From the NCBI RefSeq assembly GCF_001590905.1, contig NZ_BCTT01000019.1, positions 1 to 64,000 on the forward strand: DNA of 64,000 nucleotides, in the 5' to 3' direction. The notes beneath the pieces were generated by a model. It was not told the DNA's origin and did no database searches. It saw only the letters and a program-made list of their open reading frames with translations. Source of the stretch: Serratia grimesii NBRC 13537 (GTDB taxonomy: Bacteria > Pseudomonadota > Gammaproteobacteria > Enterobacterales > Enterobacteriaceae). Both the position numbers and the translations under genes were made by a program. Shown here piece after piece: positions 12,431 to 22,481 of the stretch (positions within the stretch are counted from its first letter, which is position 1; each line of letters starts with the position of its first letter).

Positions 12431-13279
12431 TTACGCCTTGTAGAAAGGTTTATCCCCCAGAATAGTCGCGCGGTGCATAATGCGCCGCTGCGGCAGATAA
12501 TCCGCGTTGGCGTAATGCTGCGTCACGCGGTTATCCCAGATGGCGATGTCATTCTCCTGCCAGCGCCAGCGCACCTGAAATTCCGGCTTGGTAATATGAG
12601 CAAACAGGAAATTCAACAGTGCATCACTTTCCTTCGGTGCCAGATCGACAATCCGTGTAGTAAACCCCTCATTGACGAACAGTGCCTGCCGGCCGCTGAC
12701 CGGATGCGTACGCACCACAGGATGCAACAATGGCGGATTTTTCTGTACCGCCAACTGCCAGCGCTGATGTTCTTCCTGACTGCCGCGATGCTTATGTTCC
12801 GGGAATGACTTAGTGAAATCATGCTCCGCCTTCAACCCAGCCAACAGCTGTTTGAAGGGCTCAGACAGCGCTTCATAAGCCGCAATGCCGCTGGCCCACA
12901 ACGTATCACCACCGGTAGAAGGCAGTGTTTTCGCCGCCAGAATCGCCCCCAGCGGCGGGTTTTCGATAAAGGTCACGTCGGTATGCCAGTTATCGTTGTC
13001 CGGCGGATTATTGTCATGGGTATCCAGCACGATAATCTCTTTCACATCGGCGGCCTGCGGATAGACCGGGTGGATGTGCAGATCACCGAAGCGACCCGCT
13101 AAATTACGCTGCTGTAACGGTGTAATTGGCTGATTACGTAAGAACAGCACTTGGTGTTTTAGCAGCGCATGGTAAAGCTGCTCGAATTGGCCGTCACCGA
13201 GCGGTCTTGCCAGCTCAACGTTTTCCACCAGCGCACCGATATAGGGCCCCAATGGGACGATATTCAAACGTTCGTTCAT
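12431..13279 (-). CDS. tauD: Taurine dioxygenase
   Basis: A 282-residue Fe(II)/2-oxoglutarate dioxygenase that hydroxylates taurine, releasing sulfite and aminoacetaldehyde. The metal triad of E. coli TauD is at identical positions: His99 and Asp101 in NWHTDVTF and His255 in [16 protein letters not shown] 13279 ([16 protein letters not shown]) is chosen over the upstream ATG 13297 because it matches the family and gives the usual 4-base overlap with tauC. Last gene of tauABCD; used when sulfate and cysteine are scarce. Confidence 0.96.
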   Translation of the reverse strand: MNERLNIVPLGPYIGALVENVELARPLGDGQFEQLYHALLKHQVLFLRNQPITPLQQRNLAGRFGDLHIHPVYPQAADVKEIIVLDTHDNNPPDNDNWHTDVTFIENPPLGAILAAKTLPSTGGDTLWASGIAAYEALSEPFKQLLAGLKAEHDFTKSFPEHKHRGSQEEHQRWQLAVQKNPPLLHPVVRTHPVSGRQALFVNEGFTTRIVDLAPKESDALLNFLFAHITKPEFQVRWRWQENDIAIWDNRVTQHYANADYLPQRRIMHRATILGDKPFYKA

Positions 13280-14112
13280 TGTTGTACTCCATGCCACGGG
13301 GTCAATCGGCGCTGTAAGGCTCGCAGCCCCAGCTCCAATCCGAATGCAATAACCGCAATTACGCCAATGCCAGCCAGCACCACATCGGTAGCCAGAAACT
13401 CACCGGCGGATTGCACCATAAATCCGAGGCCGCGGGTGGCGGCAATCAGCTCCGCGGCCACCAGGGTCGACCAACCGACTCCCAACCCAATACGGATGCC
13501 AGTCAAAATCTCAGGTAACGCACTCGGCAGCACAACAAAACGCAGCACCTGCCAGCGATTGGCGCCCAAGGCCCGGGCAGCTCGTACACGGACCTGAGCC
13601 ACACTGCGCACACCGGCTACGGCCGCCAGTGTCACCGGAGCAAAAATTGCCAGGTAAATCAGCAGTATTTTTGAGGTCTCGCCGATGCCGAACCAAATCA
13701 CCATCAGCGGTAAATAGGCCAATGGCGGCACCGGGCGATAAATTTCAATCAGCGGATCGAGAATGCCACGCACCGTGTCATTCAATCCCATCGCGATCCC
13801 CACCGGGACACCGATAATCACTGCCGCCAACAGCGCCACCAAAATACGTCCCAGGCTGGCGGCCAAGTGTTGCCACAGCGTGGCATCCATAAAGCCTTGC
13901 GGGCTGGCGATGGTAATCAGTTGATGCAGCACCTGCTGCGGTGCCGGCAGGAATAACGGGCTGATCAGGTTAAGTGCCGTGACGCCCCACCAGACTGCCA
14001 GGACCACCAACAAGGTGGCACTGCTTAGCCAGACATTACGCGGTACGCTAAATCGACGCGGCACAACAACCTGCGGCTGAGCAACCTCTTTGAGAGTGGA
14101 ATGCAGACTCAT
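13276..14112 (-). CDS. tauC: Taurine ABC transporter permease
   Basis: A 278-residue inner-membrane permease of the BPD_transp_1 family with about six transmembrane segments. The first is [19 protein letters not shown], and the EAA loop lies around [24 protein letters not shown]. It forms the channel for taurine uptake with TauB. It overlaps tauB by 4 bases at its start and tauD by 4 bases at its end, giving tight coupling. Confidence 0.95.
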   Translation of the reverse strand: MSLHSTLKEVAQPQVVVPRRFSVPRNVWLSSATLLVVLAVWWGVTALNLISPLFLPAPQQVLHQLITIASPQGFMDATLWQHLAASLGRILVALLAAVIIGVPVGIAMGLNDTVRGILDPLIEIYRPVPPLAYLPLMVIWFGIGETSKILLIYLAIFAPVTLAAVAGVRSVAQVRVRAARALGANRWQVLRFVVLPSALPEILTGIRIGLGVGWSTLVAAELIAATRGLGFMVQSAGEFLATDVVLAGIGVIAVIAFGLELGLRALQRRLTPWHGVQQ

Positions 14113-14876
14113 AGCAAGGCCTCGCGCTGTTGAAAGACTTTGCCCAGTACATATTCGCGCTGCGCGATAAATTCAGGGTCGGACTTAATCGAACGGCAGG
14201 GCTCTCCGTCGGCATAACGTTGGCCAAAGTTAAGCGTCAGGCGTTCCACCACCTGCCCCGGTCCCGGTGACAGCAACAGCAGTTCACTGGCCAGAAACAC
14301 CGCTTCTTCAATGTCGTGGGTGATCAGCAGCACCTGCTTGCCGGTATCACGCCAAATGGTCAACAGCAGTTCCTGCATTTGCTCGCGGGTAAAGGCATCC
14401 AGCGCACCAAACGGCTCATCCAGCAACAACAGGCGCGGATCGGCAGCCAGTGCGCGGGCAATCCCTACCCGCTGACGCATACCACCGGAAAGCTGCCAGA
14501 TAAAGTGCTGTTCGTAACCCGCCAATCCGACACGTTGCAACATCTCTTGCGCCACCTGACGTCGCTGCTGTTTGCCGACACCGGCCAGTTGCAGGCCAAA
14601 CTCCACGTTATCCACCACGTTGCGCCACGGCAGTAAACCCTCATGCTGGAACACCACGCCCCGCTCGGCTCCGGGGCCGCTAACGGTCGTTCCATCAAGC
14701 GTGATGCTGCCAGCTGAAGGCTCAATAAACCCGGCGATCAAATTCAGCAGAGTGGTTTTGCCACAGCCCGAAGGCCCGAGCACTACCACCAGTTGCCCGG
14801 CTGCAATCTGGAAAGAGACATCGCGCAGCGCAGGGCGCCCCTGATACTCTGCTGAAAGGTGATTAACGTTTAGCAT
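14109..14876 (-). CDS. tauB: Taurine ABC transporter ATP-binding protein
   Basis: A 255-residue ABC ATPase of the nitrate/sulfonate/taurine type. It has Walker A GPSGCGKT (34-41), signature [15 protein letters not shown], Walker [14 protein letters not shown] and the switch histidine in [11 protein letters not shown]. It energises TauC. Nine bases separate it from tauA upstream, and it overlaps tauC by 4 bases. Confidence 0.95.
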   Translation of the reverse strand: MLNVNHLSAEYQGRPALRDVSFQIAAGQLVVVLGPSGCGKTTLLNLIAGFIEPSAGSITLDGTTVSGPGAERGVVFQHEGLLPWRNVVDNVEFGLQLAGVGKQQRRQVAQEMLQRVGLAGYEQHFIWQLSGGMRQRVGIARALAADPRLLLLDEPFGALDAFTREQMQELLLTIWRDTGKQVLLITHDIEEAVFLASELLLLSPGPGQVVERLTLNFGQRYADGEPCRSIKSDPEFIAQREYVLGKVFQQREALL

Positions 14877-14885
14877 TCTGCTCCC

Positions 14886-15881
14886 TTACGACTGCGGCGC
14901 AGCCTGCACCTGTTTCACAAAACGATCGGTGACGTAGGCACTGTAATCGCTGTCGACCTGCGGAATTTTGCCTTGTTGTTTAAGGAATTCCGCAGTATCG
15001 CGGATGGCCTTGTCTACCGGCTGACCCAACTGGGTGATCTGCTCCGCTACCGGCAGATAGGTATTCCCCTTCACCAGTATCGGTATCTGTTCTTCCGGCA
15101 CACCACTCAAGCGGGACAGCGTGCTGAGATTCCCTTTGTCCTTCAGCCACTGATCCGGCTGTGCCAGATACGCTTTTTGCGCATTCAGCGCGCTGGCGGC
15201 AAAGGCGGTCACCACTTCCGGGTGTTTTTCGGCAAAGTCTTTACGCACTACCCAAACGTCGAGCGTCGGGGCGCCCCATTGTCCGACCTGGGCGGAATCG
15301 GTCAGTACCTTGCCCTGCTTGGCTAATTCATTAACCACCGGTGCCCAGACGTAGGCCCCGTCGATATCACCACGCTGCCAGGCGGCGGCAATGGCTGGCG
15401 GTTGCAGATTAAGAATTTTGACCTGTTCAGGCTTGATACCCCAATGCTTCAGCGAGGCCAGCAGGCTGTAGTGAGTGGTTGAGATAAAGGGCACGGCGAT
15501 ACGCTTACCGATCAAATCCTGCGGGTTTTTGATTTCTTTCTTCACCACCAGGGCTTCGGAACTGCCAAGTTGTGAGGCGATCAGGAACACTTCGATAGGG
15601 AGTTTTTGGCTGGCGGCTACCGCCAGTGGACTGGAGCCAATATTACCGATCTGCACGTCGCCGGAGGCCAACGCACGCAGCACGCTGGATCCGCTGTCGA
15701 ATTTACGCCAGTCAACGGTAGCACCGGACTGTTTGGCGAAGCTGTTTTCCGCCTGCGCCACCTTGGCTGGTTCCGCCGACGTCTGATAAGCCACGGTCAC
15801 GTCCACCGCATAGGCGCTGGCTGCGCTGAGTGACAACACCAAAAGTGCCGCGCTGCGTAATGAAAAGAATTTGCTCGCCAT
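14886..15881 (-). CDS. tauA: Taurine-binding periplasmic protein
   Basis: A 331-residue periplasmic solute-binding protein. A signal peptide (MASKFFSLRSAALLVLSLSA, cleavage after AYA near residue 25) is followed by a NMT1/SsuA-like binding fold with FDSGSSVLRALASGDVQIGNIGSSPLAVA and FISTTHYSLLASLKHWGI. It captures taurine for TauBC and is first in the operon. In E. coli the operon needs Cbl and CysB; the roughly 120 bases upstream are AT-rich, but I cannot assign a Cbl site with confidence. Confidence 0.95.
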   Translation of the reverse strand: MASKFFSLRSAALLVLSLSAASAYAVDVTVAYQTSAEPAKVAQAENSFAKQSGATVDWRKFDSGSSVLRALASGDVQIGNIGSSPLAVAASQKLPIEVFLIASQLGSSEALVVKKEIKNPQDLIGKRIAVPFISTTHYSLLASLKHWGIKPEQVKILNLQPPAIAAAWQRGDIDGAYVWAPVVNELAKQGKVLTDSAQVGQWGAPTLDVWVVRKDFAEKHPEVVTAFAASALNAQKAYLAQPDQWLKDKGNLSTLSRLSGVPEEQIPILVKGNTYLPVAEQITQLGQPVDKAIRDTAEFLKQQGKIPQVDSDYSAYVTDRFVKQVQAAPQS

Positions 15882-15894
15882 GGTCCGCTCCGAT

Positions 15895-15928
15895 GATAAA
15901 AGTCTGTTCCGTTGCTGACAGTTTTATC
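15895..15928 (-). promoter_or_regulatory. Inverted repeat in the tauA leader or promoter
   Basis: GATAAAA (15895-15901) and TTTTATC (15922-15928) flank a 20-base centre, 14 bases upstream of the tauA start. It could be an operator or a leader hairpin near the ribosome binding site; no protein is assigned. Confidence 0.3.
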
Positions 15929-16005
15929 TGAGCGGTGACGAGCTATAAAAGAATAAAAAAAACTTCGTTATTACCCTGGGGAATATGAATGTCAGAAAAT
16001 GCCCA

Positions 16006-16788
16006 TCACGCCAACAACTCCCCACGCAGGAAAACATGAGCATAACCACCAATCAGGGTGCGGTCCCCCTTCAACTCACAGAATAACTCCCCACCACGCA
16101 CTGAAATTTGCCGTGCCCGCAATTGATGGCGCCCCAGACGGGCGGTCCAGTACGGCATCAACGTGCAGTGAGCAGAGCCGGTTACCGGGTCTTCACCGCC
16201 GTCGAGGGTGAAGTAGCGGGAGACAAAGTCCACCGTTTCTCCTGGTGCACTCACGATCACCGCGCGGCCTGTCAGCGCAATTAATGCCGGGATATCTGGC
16301 TGTATTGCCCGTACTTGCGTTTCATTTTCCAGCACGACCAACAGCGCATTGGCCTGCCACACTTCTTGCGGATGGATTCCCAACAGAGCTGCCAGCCCAG
16401 CAGGTTCTTCGATCTTCTGCGGTGGCCGAGACGGGAAGTCCAGAACCAAACGCTCCCCATCCTCGACGTCGCGTTTAACGTACAAGTCGCCACTCGCCGA
16501 GCGGAACCGAATGTCCTGCAATGCCGGGTTCACCGCACTGAACATGACGTGCGCCGCAGCTAACGTGCCATGGCCACAGAGATCGACCTCACGTTGAGGC
16601 GTGAACCAGCGGATAGCCGACATATCGCCATCGTCCCAAACAAAGCTGGTTTCCGGCAGGCTCAGCTCATTGGCGATAGCCTGCATCTCAGCGGTCGACA
16701 ACGGATGCTTCAGCAGGCAAACACCGGCTGGATTGCCACGGAACCCTTCGCCGGTGAAGGCTGCAACGTGAAAGTAATTTTCTGCCAT
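16006..16788 (-). CDS. PhzF family isomerase-like protein
   Basis: A 260-residue member of the PhzF/YddE family (diaminopimelate-epimerase fold). It shows FTGEGFRGNPAGVCLL near the N-terminus with the conserved catalytic-type Glu in LPETSFV, then FTPQREVDLCGHGTLAAAHV, and GGEDPVTGSAHCTLMPYW near the C-terminus. It is probably a cytoplasmic isomerase of unknown substrate; there are no phenazine genes nearby. ATG 16788 (MAENYFHVAAF) has a purine-rich RBS (GGAATTGCAG); the ORF extends 11 codons further. It lies 10 bases after the LysE-family exporter, probably one transcript. Confidence 0.88.
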   Translation of the reverse strand: MAENYFHVAAFTGEGFRGNPAGVCLLKHPLSTAEMQAIANELSLPETSFVWDDGDMSAIRWFTPQREVDLCGHGTLAAAHVMFSAVNPALQDIRFRSASGDLYVKRDVEDGERLVLDFPSRPPQKIEEPAGLAALLGIHPQEVWQANALLVVLENETQVRAIQPDIPALIALTGRAVIVSAPGETVDFVSRYFTLDGGEDPVTGSAHCTLMPYWTARLGRHQLRARQISVRGGELFCELKGDRTLIGGYAHVFLRGELLA

Positions 16789-16798
16789 CTGCAATTCC

Positions 16799-17401
16799 TT
16801 AATGCCAGATGAGTAACACACAGGCCGCGGTCAACAGCCCCATAGAAACATTAAAGATGATCCAGGCCTTTTTGCTGCGCAACAGACGGCCAATCACCGT
16901 GCCAAATCCCAGCCAAATCACACCAGCGACGATGTTCACCACGAAAATGCCCAGTGAGATTGCCAGAATCGACGTATTGTACTTATCGCCCGCCAGGCTG
17001 AAGCTTGCCACCGCCCCCAGTGCCATTAACCAAGCCTTAGGGTTAAGGAACTGTAGCAGCCAACCTTGATACAACCGTATTGGTTTGGGCGGCGCCACGT
17101 CGGTTTCCAGCTTTTCATAAGCGGCGGTAGCCACTTTCCATGCCAGCCAAAGCAGGTACAGGCTACCGAGAATTTTCAGCACCAGATGGAGCGCCGGATA
17201 AACCAGAATCAGGCTGCCGACGCCGAACGCCACCAGCAGCAAAATGCTTTGCATGCCGAGCATGATGCCAATCATCAGCAGCAATGAACGCATAAAACCA
17301 AAGTTGGCGCCGGAAGTCGTCAGTAACATATTGTTTGGGCCAGGTGTGATCGCAGCAACCCACAAGAAGCCTAACATCGAAAGAAATAAACTCGGTTCCA
17401 T
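16799..17401 (-). CDS. LysE family translocator
   Basis: A 200-residue inner-membrane protein of the LysE/RhtB amino-acid exporter superfamily. About six hydrophobic segments are visible, with the signature FLWVAAITPGPNNMLLTTSGANFGFMRSL at the N-terminus and QFLNPKAWLMALGAV in the middle. The substrate cannot be read from sequence. ATG 17401 (MEPSLFLSMLGF) places the first segment correctly; the ORF is open for 16 more codons. It pairs with the PhzF-like gene downstream, and an ATACCC repeat lies upstream. Confidence 0.88.
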   Translation of the reverse strand: MEPSLFLSMLGFLWVAAITPGPNNMLLTTSGANFGFMRSLLLMIGIMLGMQSILLLVAFGVGSLILVYPALHLVLKILGSLYLLWLAWKVATAAYEKLETDVAPPKPIRLYQGWLLQFLNPKAWLMALGAVASFSLAGDKYNTSILAISLGIFVVNIVAGVIWLGFGTVIGRLLRSKKAWIIFNVSMGLLTAACVLLIWH

Positions 17402-17438
17402 GAGGCGGGTGCTCCTCACCCGGGTGATTTTTTGCAAT

Positions 17439-17562
17439 ATACCCGTCATACTTCAGTTGCATCTTTGTGAGCGGTATTCATTCACCCAGTCACTGGCTTT
17501 AGTCAGTTTTCGGGGGATTCATTCTATTGCCGTCGCGATGCCACTCGATTTATCCCGGGTAT
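17439..17562. repeat. ATACCC-type imperfect palindromic repeat (copy 1)
   Basis: A 124-base element that starts ATACCCGTCATACTTCAGTTG and ends CGATTTATCCCGGGTAT, so its ends are loosely inverted. Its middle contains CACCCAGTCACTGGCTTTAG, which is related on the opposite strand to the AAGTGACTGGG core of the copies at 33267 and 37336. It fills most of the space between the LysE-family gene and yheT. Confidence 0.5.
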
Positions 17563-17643
17563 TTGATTGTAAATACGTAGTAGTGAAGCTAACAGCGCAC
17601 TATTAATCTCACAATAGCCGCCAATAAGATTTTTACTCAGGTT

Positions 17644-18624
17644 ATGCATGAATCCTTTCGCCCTTTGACCGGGGCCAGTAATCCACATTTACAGACGCTA
17701 CTGCCACGCTTGGTACGCCGCCGTGTGCAGCTAAAACCACACTGGCAACGGCTGGAATTGCCCGACGGTGACTTTATCGACCTCGCCTGGAGCGAAGATC
17801 CAGCCCAGGCGACCGGTAAGCCACGCGTGGTACTGTTTCACGGGCTGGAAGGTAACTTCTACAGCCCCTATGCCCACGGTCAGCTCAGTGCCTGGCGTGA
17901 AAAAGGGTGGCTCGGCGTGGTGATGCATTTTCGCGGCTGCAGCGGTGTCCCAAACCGTAAGTCGCGTATTTATCATTCCGGCGAAACGGAGGATGCACGC
18001 TTCTTCCTGCAGTGGTTACGTACCACCTACGGAGAAGTGCCAACCGCCGCAGTGGGCGTCTCGCTCGGCGGCAATATGTTGGCCTGCTATCTGGCCCAGC
18101 AAGGGGAAAATAGTCTGCTGCATGCCGCCGTAGTGGTATCTGCACCGTTGATGTTGGAACCTTGCTCATGGCGGATGGATCAAGGATTTTCACGGGTTTA
18201 TCAGCGATACCTGCTAGGGCAATTGAAACAAAATGCCACCCGCAAATTATTGCACTACCCTGACACTCTACCGCTCAAACTGACGCAGCTTAATGCATTG
18301 CGTCGGATCCGTGACTTTGACGATGCCATTACAGCACGCATCCACGGTTTCAGCGACGCCACTGATTATTACCGTCGTTGCAGTGCCTTGCCGCTGTTGC
18401 CGGCGATCCAAACACCGTTGCTGATCATCCATGCCAAAGACGACCCCTTTATGACCGCCGAAGTGATCCCCGACGTCGCCAGCCTGCCACACAATATTGA
18501 ATACCAGTTGACCGAGTTTGGCGGCCACGTCGGCTTTGTCGGCGGCACGTTGAACAAACCCCATATGTGGCTGGAATACCGTATTCCATCCTGGCTTGCC
18601 CCTTATTTGGAAACAACCACGTGA
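17644..18624 (+). CDS. yheT: YheT family alpha/beta hydrolase
   Basis: A 326-residue alpha/beta hydrolase of the YheT/EMB8 family. The nucleophile elbow GVSLGGNM places Ser140 as nucleophile. [11 protein letters not shown] is the oxyanion-region loop, IHAKDDPFM carries a likely acid Asp, and GGHVGFV the catalytic His. The substrate is unknown (esterase-like). The N-terminus ([20 protein letters not shown]) is typical of the family. Its stop overlaps the yheU GTG start. Confidence 0.9.
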   Translation: MHESFRPLTGASNPHLQTLLPRLVRRRVQLKPHWQRLELPDGDFIDLAWSEDPAQATGKPRVVLFHGLEGNFYSPYAHGQLSAWREKGWLGVVMHFRGCSGVPNRKSRIYHSGETEDARFFLQWLRTTYGEVPTAAVGVSLGGNMLACYLAQQGENSLLHAAVVVSAPLMLEPCSWRMDQGFSRVYQRYLLGQLKQNATRKLLHYPDTLPLKLTQLNALRRIRDFDDAITARIHGFSDATDYYRRCSALPLLPAIQTPLLIIHAKDDPFMTAEVIPDVASLPHNIEYQLTEFGGHVGFVGGTLNKPHMWLEYRIPSWLAPYLETTT

Positions 18625-18854
18625 TTATCCCCTGGAAAGAACTGGAAACTGAGACCCTTAACAGCCTGATCGAGTCCTTTGTGCTGCGAGAAGGGACTGA
18701 CTATGGTGAGCACGAGCGCTCGCTGGAACAAAAAGTGGAAGATGTCCGCCGTCAGCTGAAAAATGGTGAGGTGTTGCTGGTGTGGTCAGAACTGCATGAA
18801 ACCATCAACATCATGCCGCGCGGCCAGTTCCGCGCCGGACAAGAAGAAATTTAG
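18621..18854 (+). CDS. yheU: YheU family protein
   Basis: A 77-residue UPF0270/YheU protein: (M)[31 protein letters not shown]...[15 protein letters not shown] take GTG 18621 as start because it gives the conserved N-terminus IIPW and a 3-base overlap with the end of yheT; the longer open frame is the yheT shadow. Function unknown; the order yheT-yheU-prkB is conserved in enterobacteria. Confidence 0.88.
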   Translation: MIIPWKELETETLNSLIESFVLREGTDYGEHERSLEQKVEDVRRQLKNGEVLLVWSELHETINIMPRGQFRAGQEEI

Positions 18855-19004
18855 TGCTTATCGGTTCTATGACTGGCGGAAAAAATCAGGTAACAATGAG
18901 GGATTGCAAACCAACGCGCAGTATTTTGCCCTTGGCGAAAGGGTGTCAAACAGACCAATAATGATATCTGACACCAGCGCATTCAACACGGAGTGACCAG
19001 CATT

Positions 19005-19874
19005 ATGTCCGCCAAACATCCCGTTATCGCAGTGACCGGTTCTAGTGGCGCCGGCACCACCACGACCAGCGTGGCGTTCCGTAAGATCTTTCAGCAGCTC
19101 AATATCCGCGCCGCTGAGCTGGAAGGTGACAGTTTCCATCGCTATACCCGACCGGAAATGGACGCTGCAATCCGTAAAGCACGCGATCTTGGCCGTCACA
19201 TCAGCTATTTCGGCCCCGAGGCCAATGACTTTGGCCTGCTGCAACAAAGCTTTAGCGAGTACGGTACCAACGGCACCGGCCGCTCACGCAAGTATCTGCA
19301 TACCTACGATGAAGCTGTACCCTATAACCAGGTTCCCGGTACCTTTACCCCTTGGGAGCCATTACCAGCACCGACCGACGTGTTGTTTTATGAAGGGTTG
19401 CACGGCGGCGTAGTGACCGAACACAACGACGTGGCAAAACATGTCGATTTGCTGGTTGGTGTAGTACCTATTGTTAATCTAGAGTGGATCCAAAAGCTGA
19501 TCCGCGATACCGGTGAACGAGGCCACTCCCGTGAAGCGGTGATGGACTCGGTGGTGCGTTCGATGGAGGACTACATCAACTACATCACGCCGCAGTTCTC
19601 ACGTACCCATATCAACTTCCAGCGGGTACCCACGGTCGACACGTCCAATCCGTTTGCCGCCAAGGCGATCCCTTCGCTGGATGAGAGTTTTGTGGTGATC
19701 CACTTCCGCGGCCTGGATCAAATCGATTTCCCTTATCTGTTAGCGATGCTGCAGGGATCTTTTATCTCACACATCAATACGCTTGTTGTACCGGGCGGTA
19801 AGATGGGGCTGGCGATGGAGCTGATCATGGCGCCATTGGTGCAGCAACTGCTGGAAGGCAAAAAAATCGAATAA
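19005..19874 (+). CDS. prkB: Phosphoribulokinase-like protein PrkB
   Basis: A 289-residue P-loop kinase, the same length as E. coli PrkB. The loop GSSGAGTTT occupies residues 12-20 and the family segments GDSFHRYTRPEMD and FYEGLHGGV follow. It resembles Calvin-cycle phosphoribulokinase, but enterobacteria lack that cycle and its substrate is not established. ATG 19005 (MSAKHPVIAVTG) fits the family better than ATG 18993. It ends at a hairpin shared with the convergent M20 gene. Confidence 0.9.
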   Translation: MSAKHPVIAVTGSSGAGTTTTSVAFRKIFQQLNIRAAELEGDSFHRYTRPEMDAAIRKARDLGRHISYFGPEANDFGLLQQSFSEYGTNGTGRSRKYLHTYDEAVPYNQVPGTFTPWEPLPAPTDVLFYEGLHGGVVTEHNDVAKHVDLLVGVVPIVNLEWIQKLIRDTGERGHSREAVMDSVVRSMEDYINYITPQFSRTHINFQRVPTVDTSNPFAAKAIPSLDESFVVIHFRGLDQIDFPYLLAMLQGSFISHINTLVVPGGKMGLAMELIMAPLVQQLLEGKKIE

Positions 19875-19879
19875 CAACA

Positions 19880-19908
19880 GATGGGCGCGGCGAAACACCG
19901 CGCCCATC
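19880..19908. terminator. Hairpin between prkB and the M20 hydrolase gene
   Basis: GATGGGCGCGG (19880-19890) pairs perfectly with CCGCGCCCATC (19898-19908), with a 7-base loop, between convergent stops. The plus-strand tail GTCTTATT is partly T-rich. It is a likely terminator, at least for prkB. Confidence 0.65.
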
Positions 19909-19911
19909 GTC

Positions 19912-21084
19912 TTATTGCATTAACAGGTGGCGAATAAAGCCGACATGCAGTTTCACCCCAATCTGCAATGCTGCTTCGTCCAGTTTGAAACGAGGGTTAT
20001 GGACACTGTAGGTTGCGCCGATCGTTTCGTTACCACTGCCGATAAACAAGAAGCATCCCGGCACTTTCTCTTGGTAAGACGAGAAATCCTCGCTACCGAA
20101 CATCGCTGACCCCATTTCCCTCAACGCCTGCGTGCCCACAACGGCAGCAATCACATCACGGGCGATACTACAGGCATCTGGGTGGTTATTGCCAATGGTG
20201 TAGCCCTTCGTCCACTCCAGCTTATATTCCGCACCATGTGCCTGACAGACGCCTGCCAATGTTTGCTCCATCAGCTTTGGTACCCTGGCTCTTACGTCGC
20301 GGCTGTGCGTCCGTAAGGTTCCCGCCAATCGCGCACTGTCGGGGATAACGTTGTAGCTGTCGCCCGCCTGGAAGGTAGCCACTGTCAATACTGGCGCATT
20401 CAGCGGATCCAGTTTACGCGCGACTATCTGCTGTAAGGCAGTAACCACCTCGGCCCCAATAGTCACGGGATCGATGCATAAGTGCGGCATCGACCCATGC
20501 CCGCCCTTGCCCTGCAGCACAATGTCAAAGTTGTCGCTCGAGGCACTGAACACGCCCTGTTTGATTGCCACTTCGCCGGTCGGGAAGTTTGGCATGACAT
20601 GCAGGCCAAAAATCATCTCCACGCCGTCCAACACGCCGAGTTCAACCAGCTGTTGCGCGCCACCCGGTGGCACCTCCTCGGCGTGCTGGAAGATAAACCG
20701 TACCGACCCCTTGATCTGAGCCTGTAAACGGCACAGCACGCTGGCGGCCCCCAGCAGCATTGCACTGTGCGCATCGTGGCCACATGCATGCATTACCCCA
20801 GGTCGGGTCGAACAGAAGGCTTCATCACTCACCTCCTGAATAGGCAGCGCATCAATGTCCGCACGCAACGCGTAACACGGCCCCGGCGCAGCACCTTGCA
20901 GCTCAGCGACCACACTGTTCGGTGTCGGTCTGGTAATTGTCAATGGACCAAAGGTCGCCAGCTCACCGGCGATATACTCTGCGGTGTTCGTTTCCTGAAA
21001 AGACAACTCGGGATAAGCATGTAAGTGTCGACGCCAGCGTACGACATCTCGTTCAACCTCGGCCAACAGCGTTTCAATATTCAT
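19912..21084 (-). CDS. M20 family metallo-amidohydrolase
   Basis: A 390-residue M20D amidohydrolase (the IAA-amino acid hydrolase, hippuricase and N-acyl-amino-acid deacylase group). Metal-binding motifs are visible: [25 protein letters not shown] and the catalytic/metal pair in [13 protein letters not shown] dimerisation insert (about 175-290) starts near [10 protein letters not shown]. There is no signal peptide, so it is cytoplasmic. ATG 21084 is preferred because AAGGAG lies 7 bases upstream; ATG 21090 would be too close. It lies 11 bases downstream of an MFS gene, so the pair probably imports and hydrolyses an N-acylated or amidated compound. Confidence 0.87.
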   Translation of the reverse strand: MNIETLLAEVERDVVRWRRHLHAYPELSFQETNTAEYIAGELATFGPLTITRPTPNSVVAELQGAAPGPCYALRADIDALPIQEVSDEAFCSTRPGVMHACGHDAHSAMLLGAASVLCRLQAQIKGSVRFIFQHAEEVPPGGAQQLVELGVLDGVEMIFGLHVMPNFPTGEVAIKQGVFSASSDNFDIVLQGKGGHGSMPHLCIDPVTIGAEVVTALQQIVARKLDPLNAPVLTVATFQAGDSYNVIPDSARLAGTLRTHSRDVRARVPKLMEQTLAGVCQAHGAEYKLEWTKGYTIGNNHPDACSIARDVIAAVVGTQALREMGSAMFGSEDFSSYQEKVPGCFLFIGSGNETIGATYSVHNPRFKLDEAALQIGVKLHVGFIRHLLMQ

Positions 21085-21095
21085 GTTCATTCTCC

Positions 21096-22286
21096 TTAAT
21101 TCAGTGCCGACTGGCGTGCTTTACCCGCCAGCGGCAAGATCACCAATCCGGAAACCACCATCGCCACAGCCAAAAATATAAATGTGCTCATATAGCCATT
21201 GCTGATGGTGATCAGATATCCCATGACAACAGGAGCGACAAAACCACCCAATGTGCCCCCTGTGTTGATTAACCCCATGGCGGCGCCTATCACATCCACT
21301 GGCAGCCGTTTCATCGGCAACGTGAACACCGTGACAAACGACGCCATCAGGAAGACATAACCGAGGAACAGGAACAGGCTGGCGGCCAGCGCTGACCCGC
21401 TGGTAAATACCAGCCAGATACACAGCGCACTGAGCAGTGAACAAATGCAAATAACCAGCGGCTCACGTCCTTCCAAATAACGCCCCACCAGCCAACCGGT
21501 TGCCAGAGAGGAGATCCAGATCCCCAGCCCGCCCGCAGCCACCACCATGCTGGAAAGGCCAAGCGACATACCGCGCTGTTGCACCAGGAATTTTGGCAAC
21601 CACGCCATTAGCCCGTAGGAGGGAATATTGATGCAGAAAATCGCCAAAAACAGCAGTAACACGATGGGACTTTTCAGTAACGTGCGGTAATTACTCCCCG
21701 TCGACCCGGGCTGTTTTGGCTCTGCCTGAGGCGGATTTGGTACCAGCCACAAAATACAGGCAGCGATCATAAAGGCCAGCATGCCAAGCATAGAAAACGA
21801 ACCGCGCCAGCCGATATGTTCGAGACAATAAACGGCCACAAGAGGCCCGGCAGTCATTGCCAACCCTGCGGAAGACAACAAAATAGACTGCGCGAACGTG
21901 CGCTGCTCAAGAGGGAAATTGGCCACGACCGCTTTGGCGCATGAACTTGGATATCCGGAATGACCAATACCAGACAGGAAACGGAAGGCCACCAGCAGGC
22001 CCAGACCGAACCCCAGCAGGCCGAAACATAGTGCAAAGCCCCCCAGTAAAAACAGAGAACTGCACAGCACTTTCTTAAAGCCAAAACGATCGCAGAGCCA
22101 ACCCGCCGGTATCTGGAACAATGAATACGCCAGGAAGAACATCCCTGTGATATAGCCCAGTTGCTCTGCCTGCAAATTAAACTCTCGTTCAATAGGCAAC
22201 AGCGCAAAACCCATAACACTCTTGTCGATGTAAACCACTACATAACCCACAAACAGCAAAAAAATCATTAGCGAACGATTTTTCAT
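21096..22286 (-). CDS. MFS transporter (anion:cation symporter-like)
   Basis: A 396-residue major facilitator with about 12 transmembrane segments and the MFS loop motif [13 protein letters not shown] after TM2. It resembles the ACS-type (organic-anion uptake) branch. The substrate is not visible in the sequence. AAGGA lies 8 bases before ATG 22286. It is co-transcribed with the M20 amidohydrolase and is divergent from a LysR regulator, an arrangement typical of substrate-induced uptake and catabolism. Confidence 0.88.
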   Translation of the reverse strand: MKNRSLMIFLLFVGYVVVYIDKSVMGFALLPIEREFNLQAEQLGYITGMFFLAYSLFQIPAGWLCDRFGFKKVLCSSLFLLGGFALCFGLLGFGLGLLVAFRFLSGIGHSGYPSSCAKAVVANFPLEQRTFAQSILLSSAGLAMTAGPLVAVYCLEHIGWRGSFSMLGMLAFMIAACILWLVPNPPQAEPKQPGSTGSNYRTLLKSPIVLLLFLAIFCINIPSYGLMAWLPKFLVQQRGMSLGLSSMVVAAGGLGIWISSLATGWLVGRYLEGREPLVICICSLLSALCIWLVFTSGSALAASLFLFLGYVFLMASFVTVFTLPMKRLPVDVIGAAMGLINTGGTLGGFVAPVVMGYLITISNGYMSTFIFLAVAMVVSGLVILPLAGKARQSALN

Positions 22287-22481
22287 AGCTGATATTCCTT
22301 TAAGTTATCGCCCCAGTGTATGCCCGACAGAATGGGCACGCGGTAATAGTGTGCGCTTCGTCACTTTATAGTTTTAATAACAACCAATTAAGTCATACAT
22401 GGCGAAATTATAGGCTTTACGCAGGCGGCGTAAGATGCAATCTTTTAAGCGGTGATGCTTTTTACTGATAGGGGGGGATGA

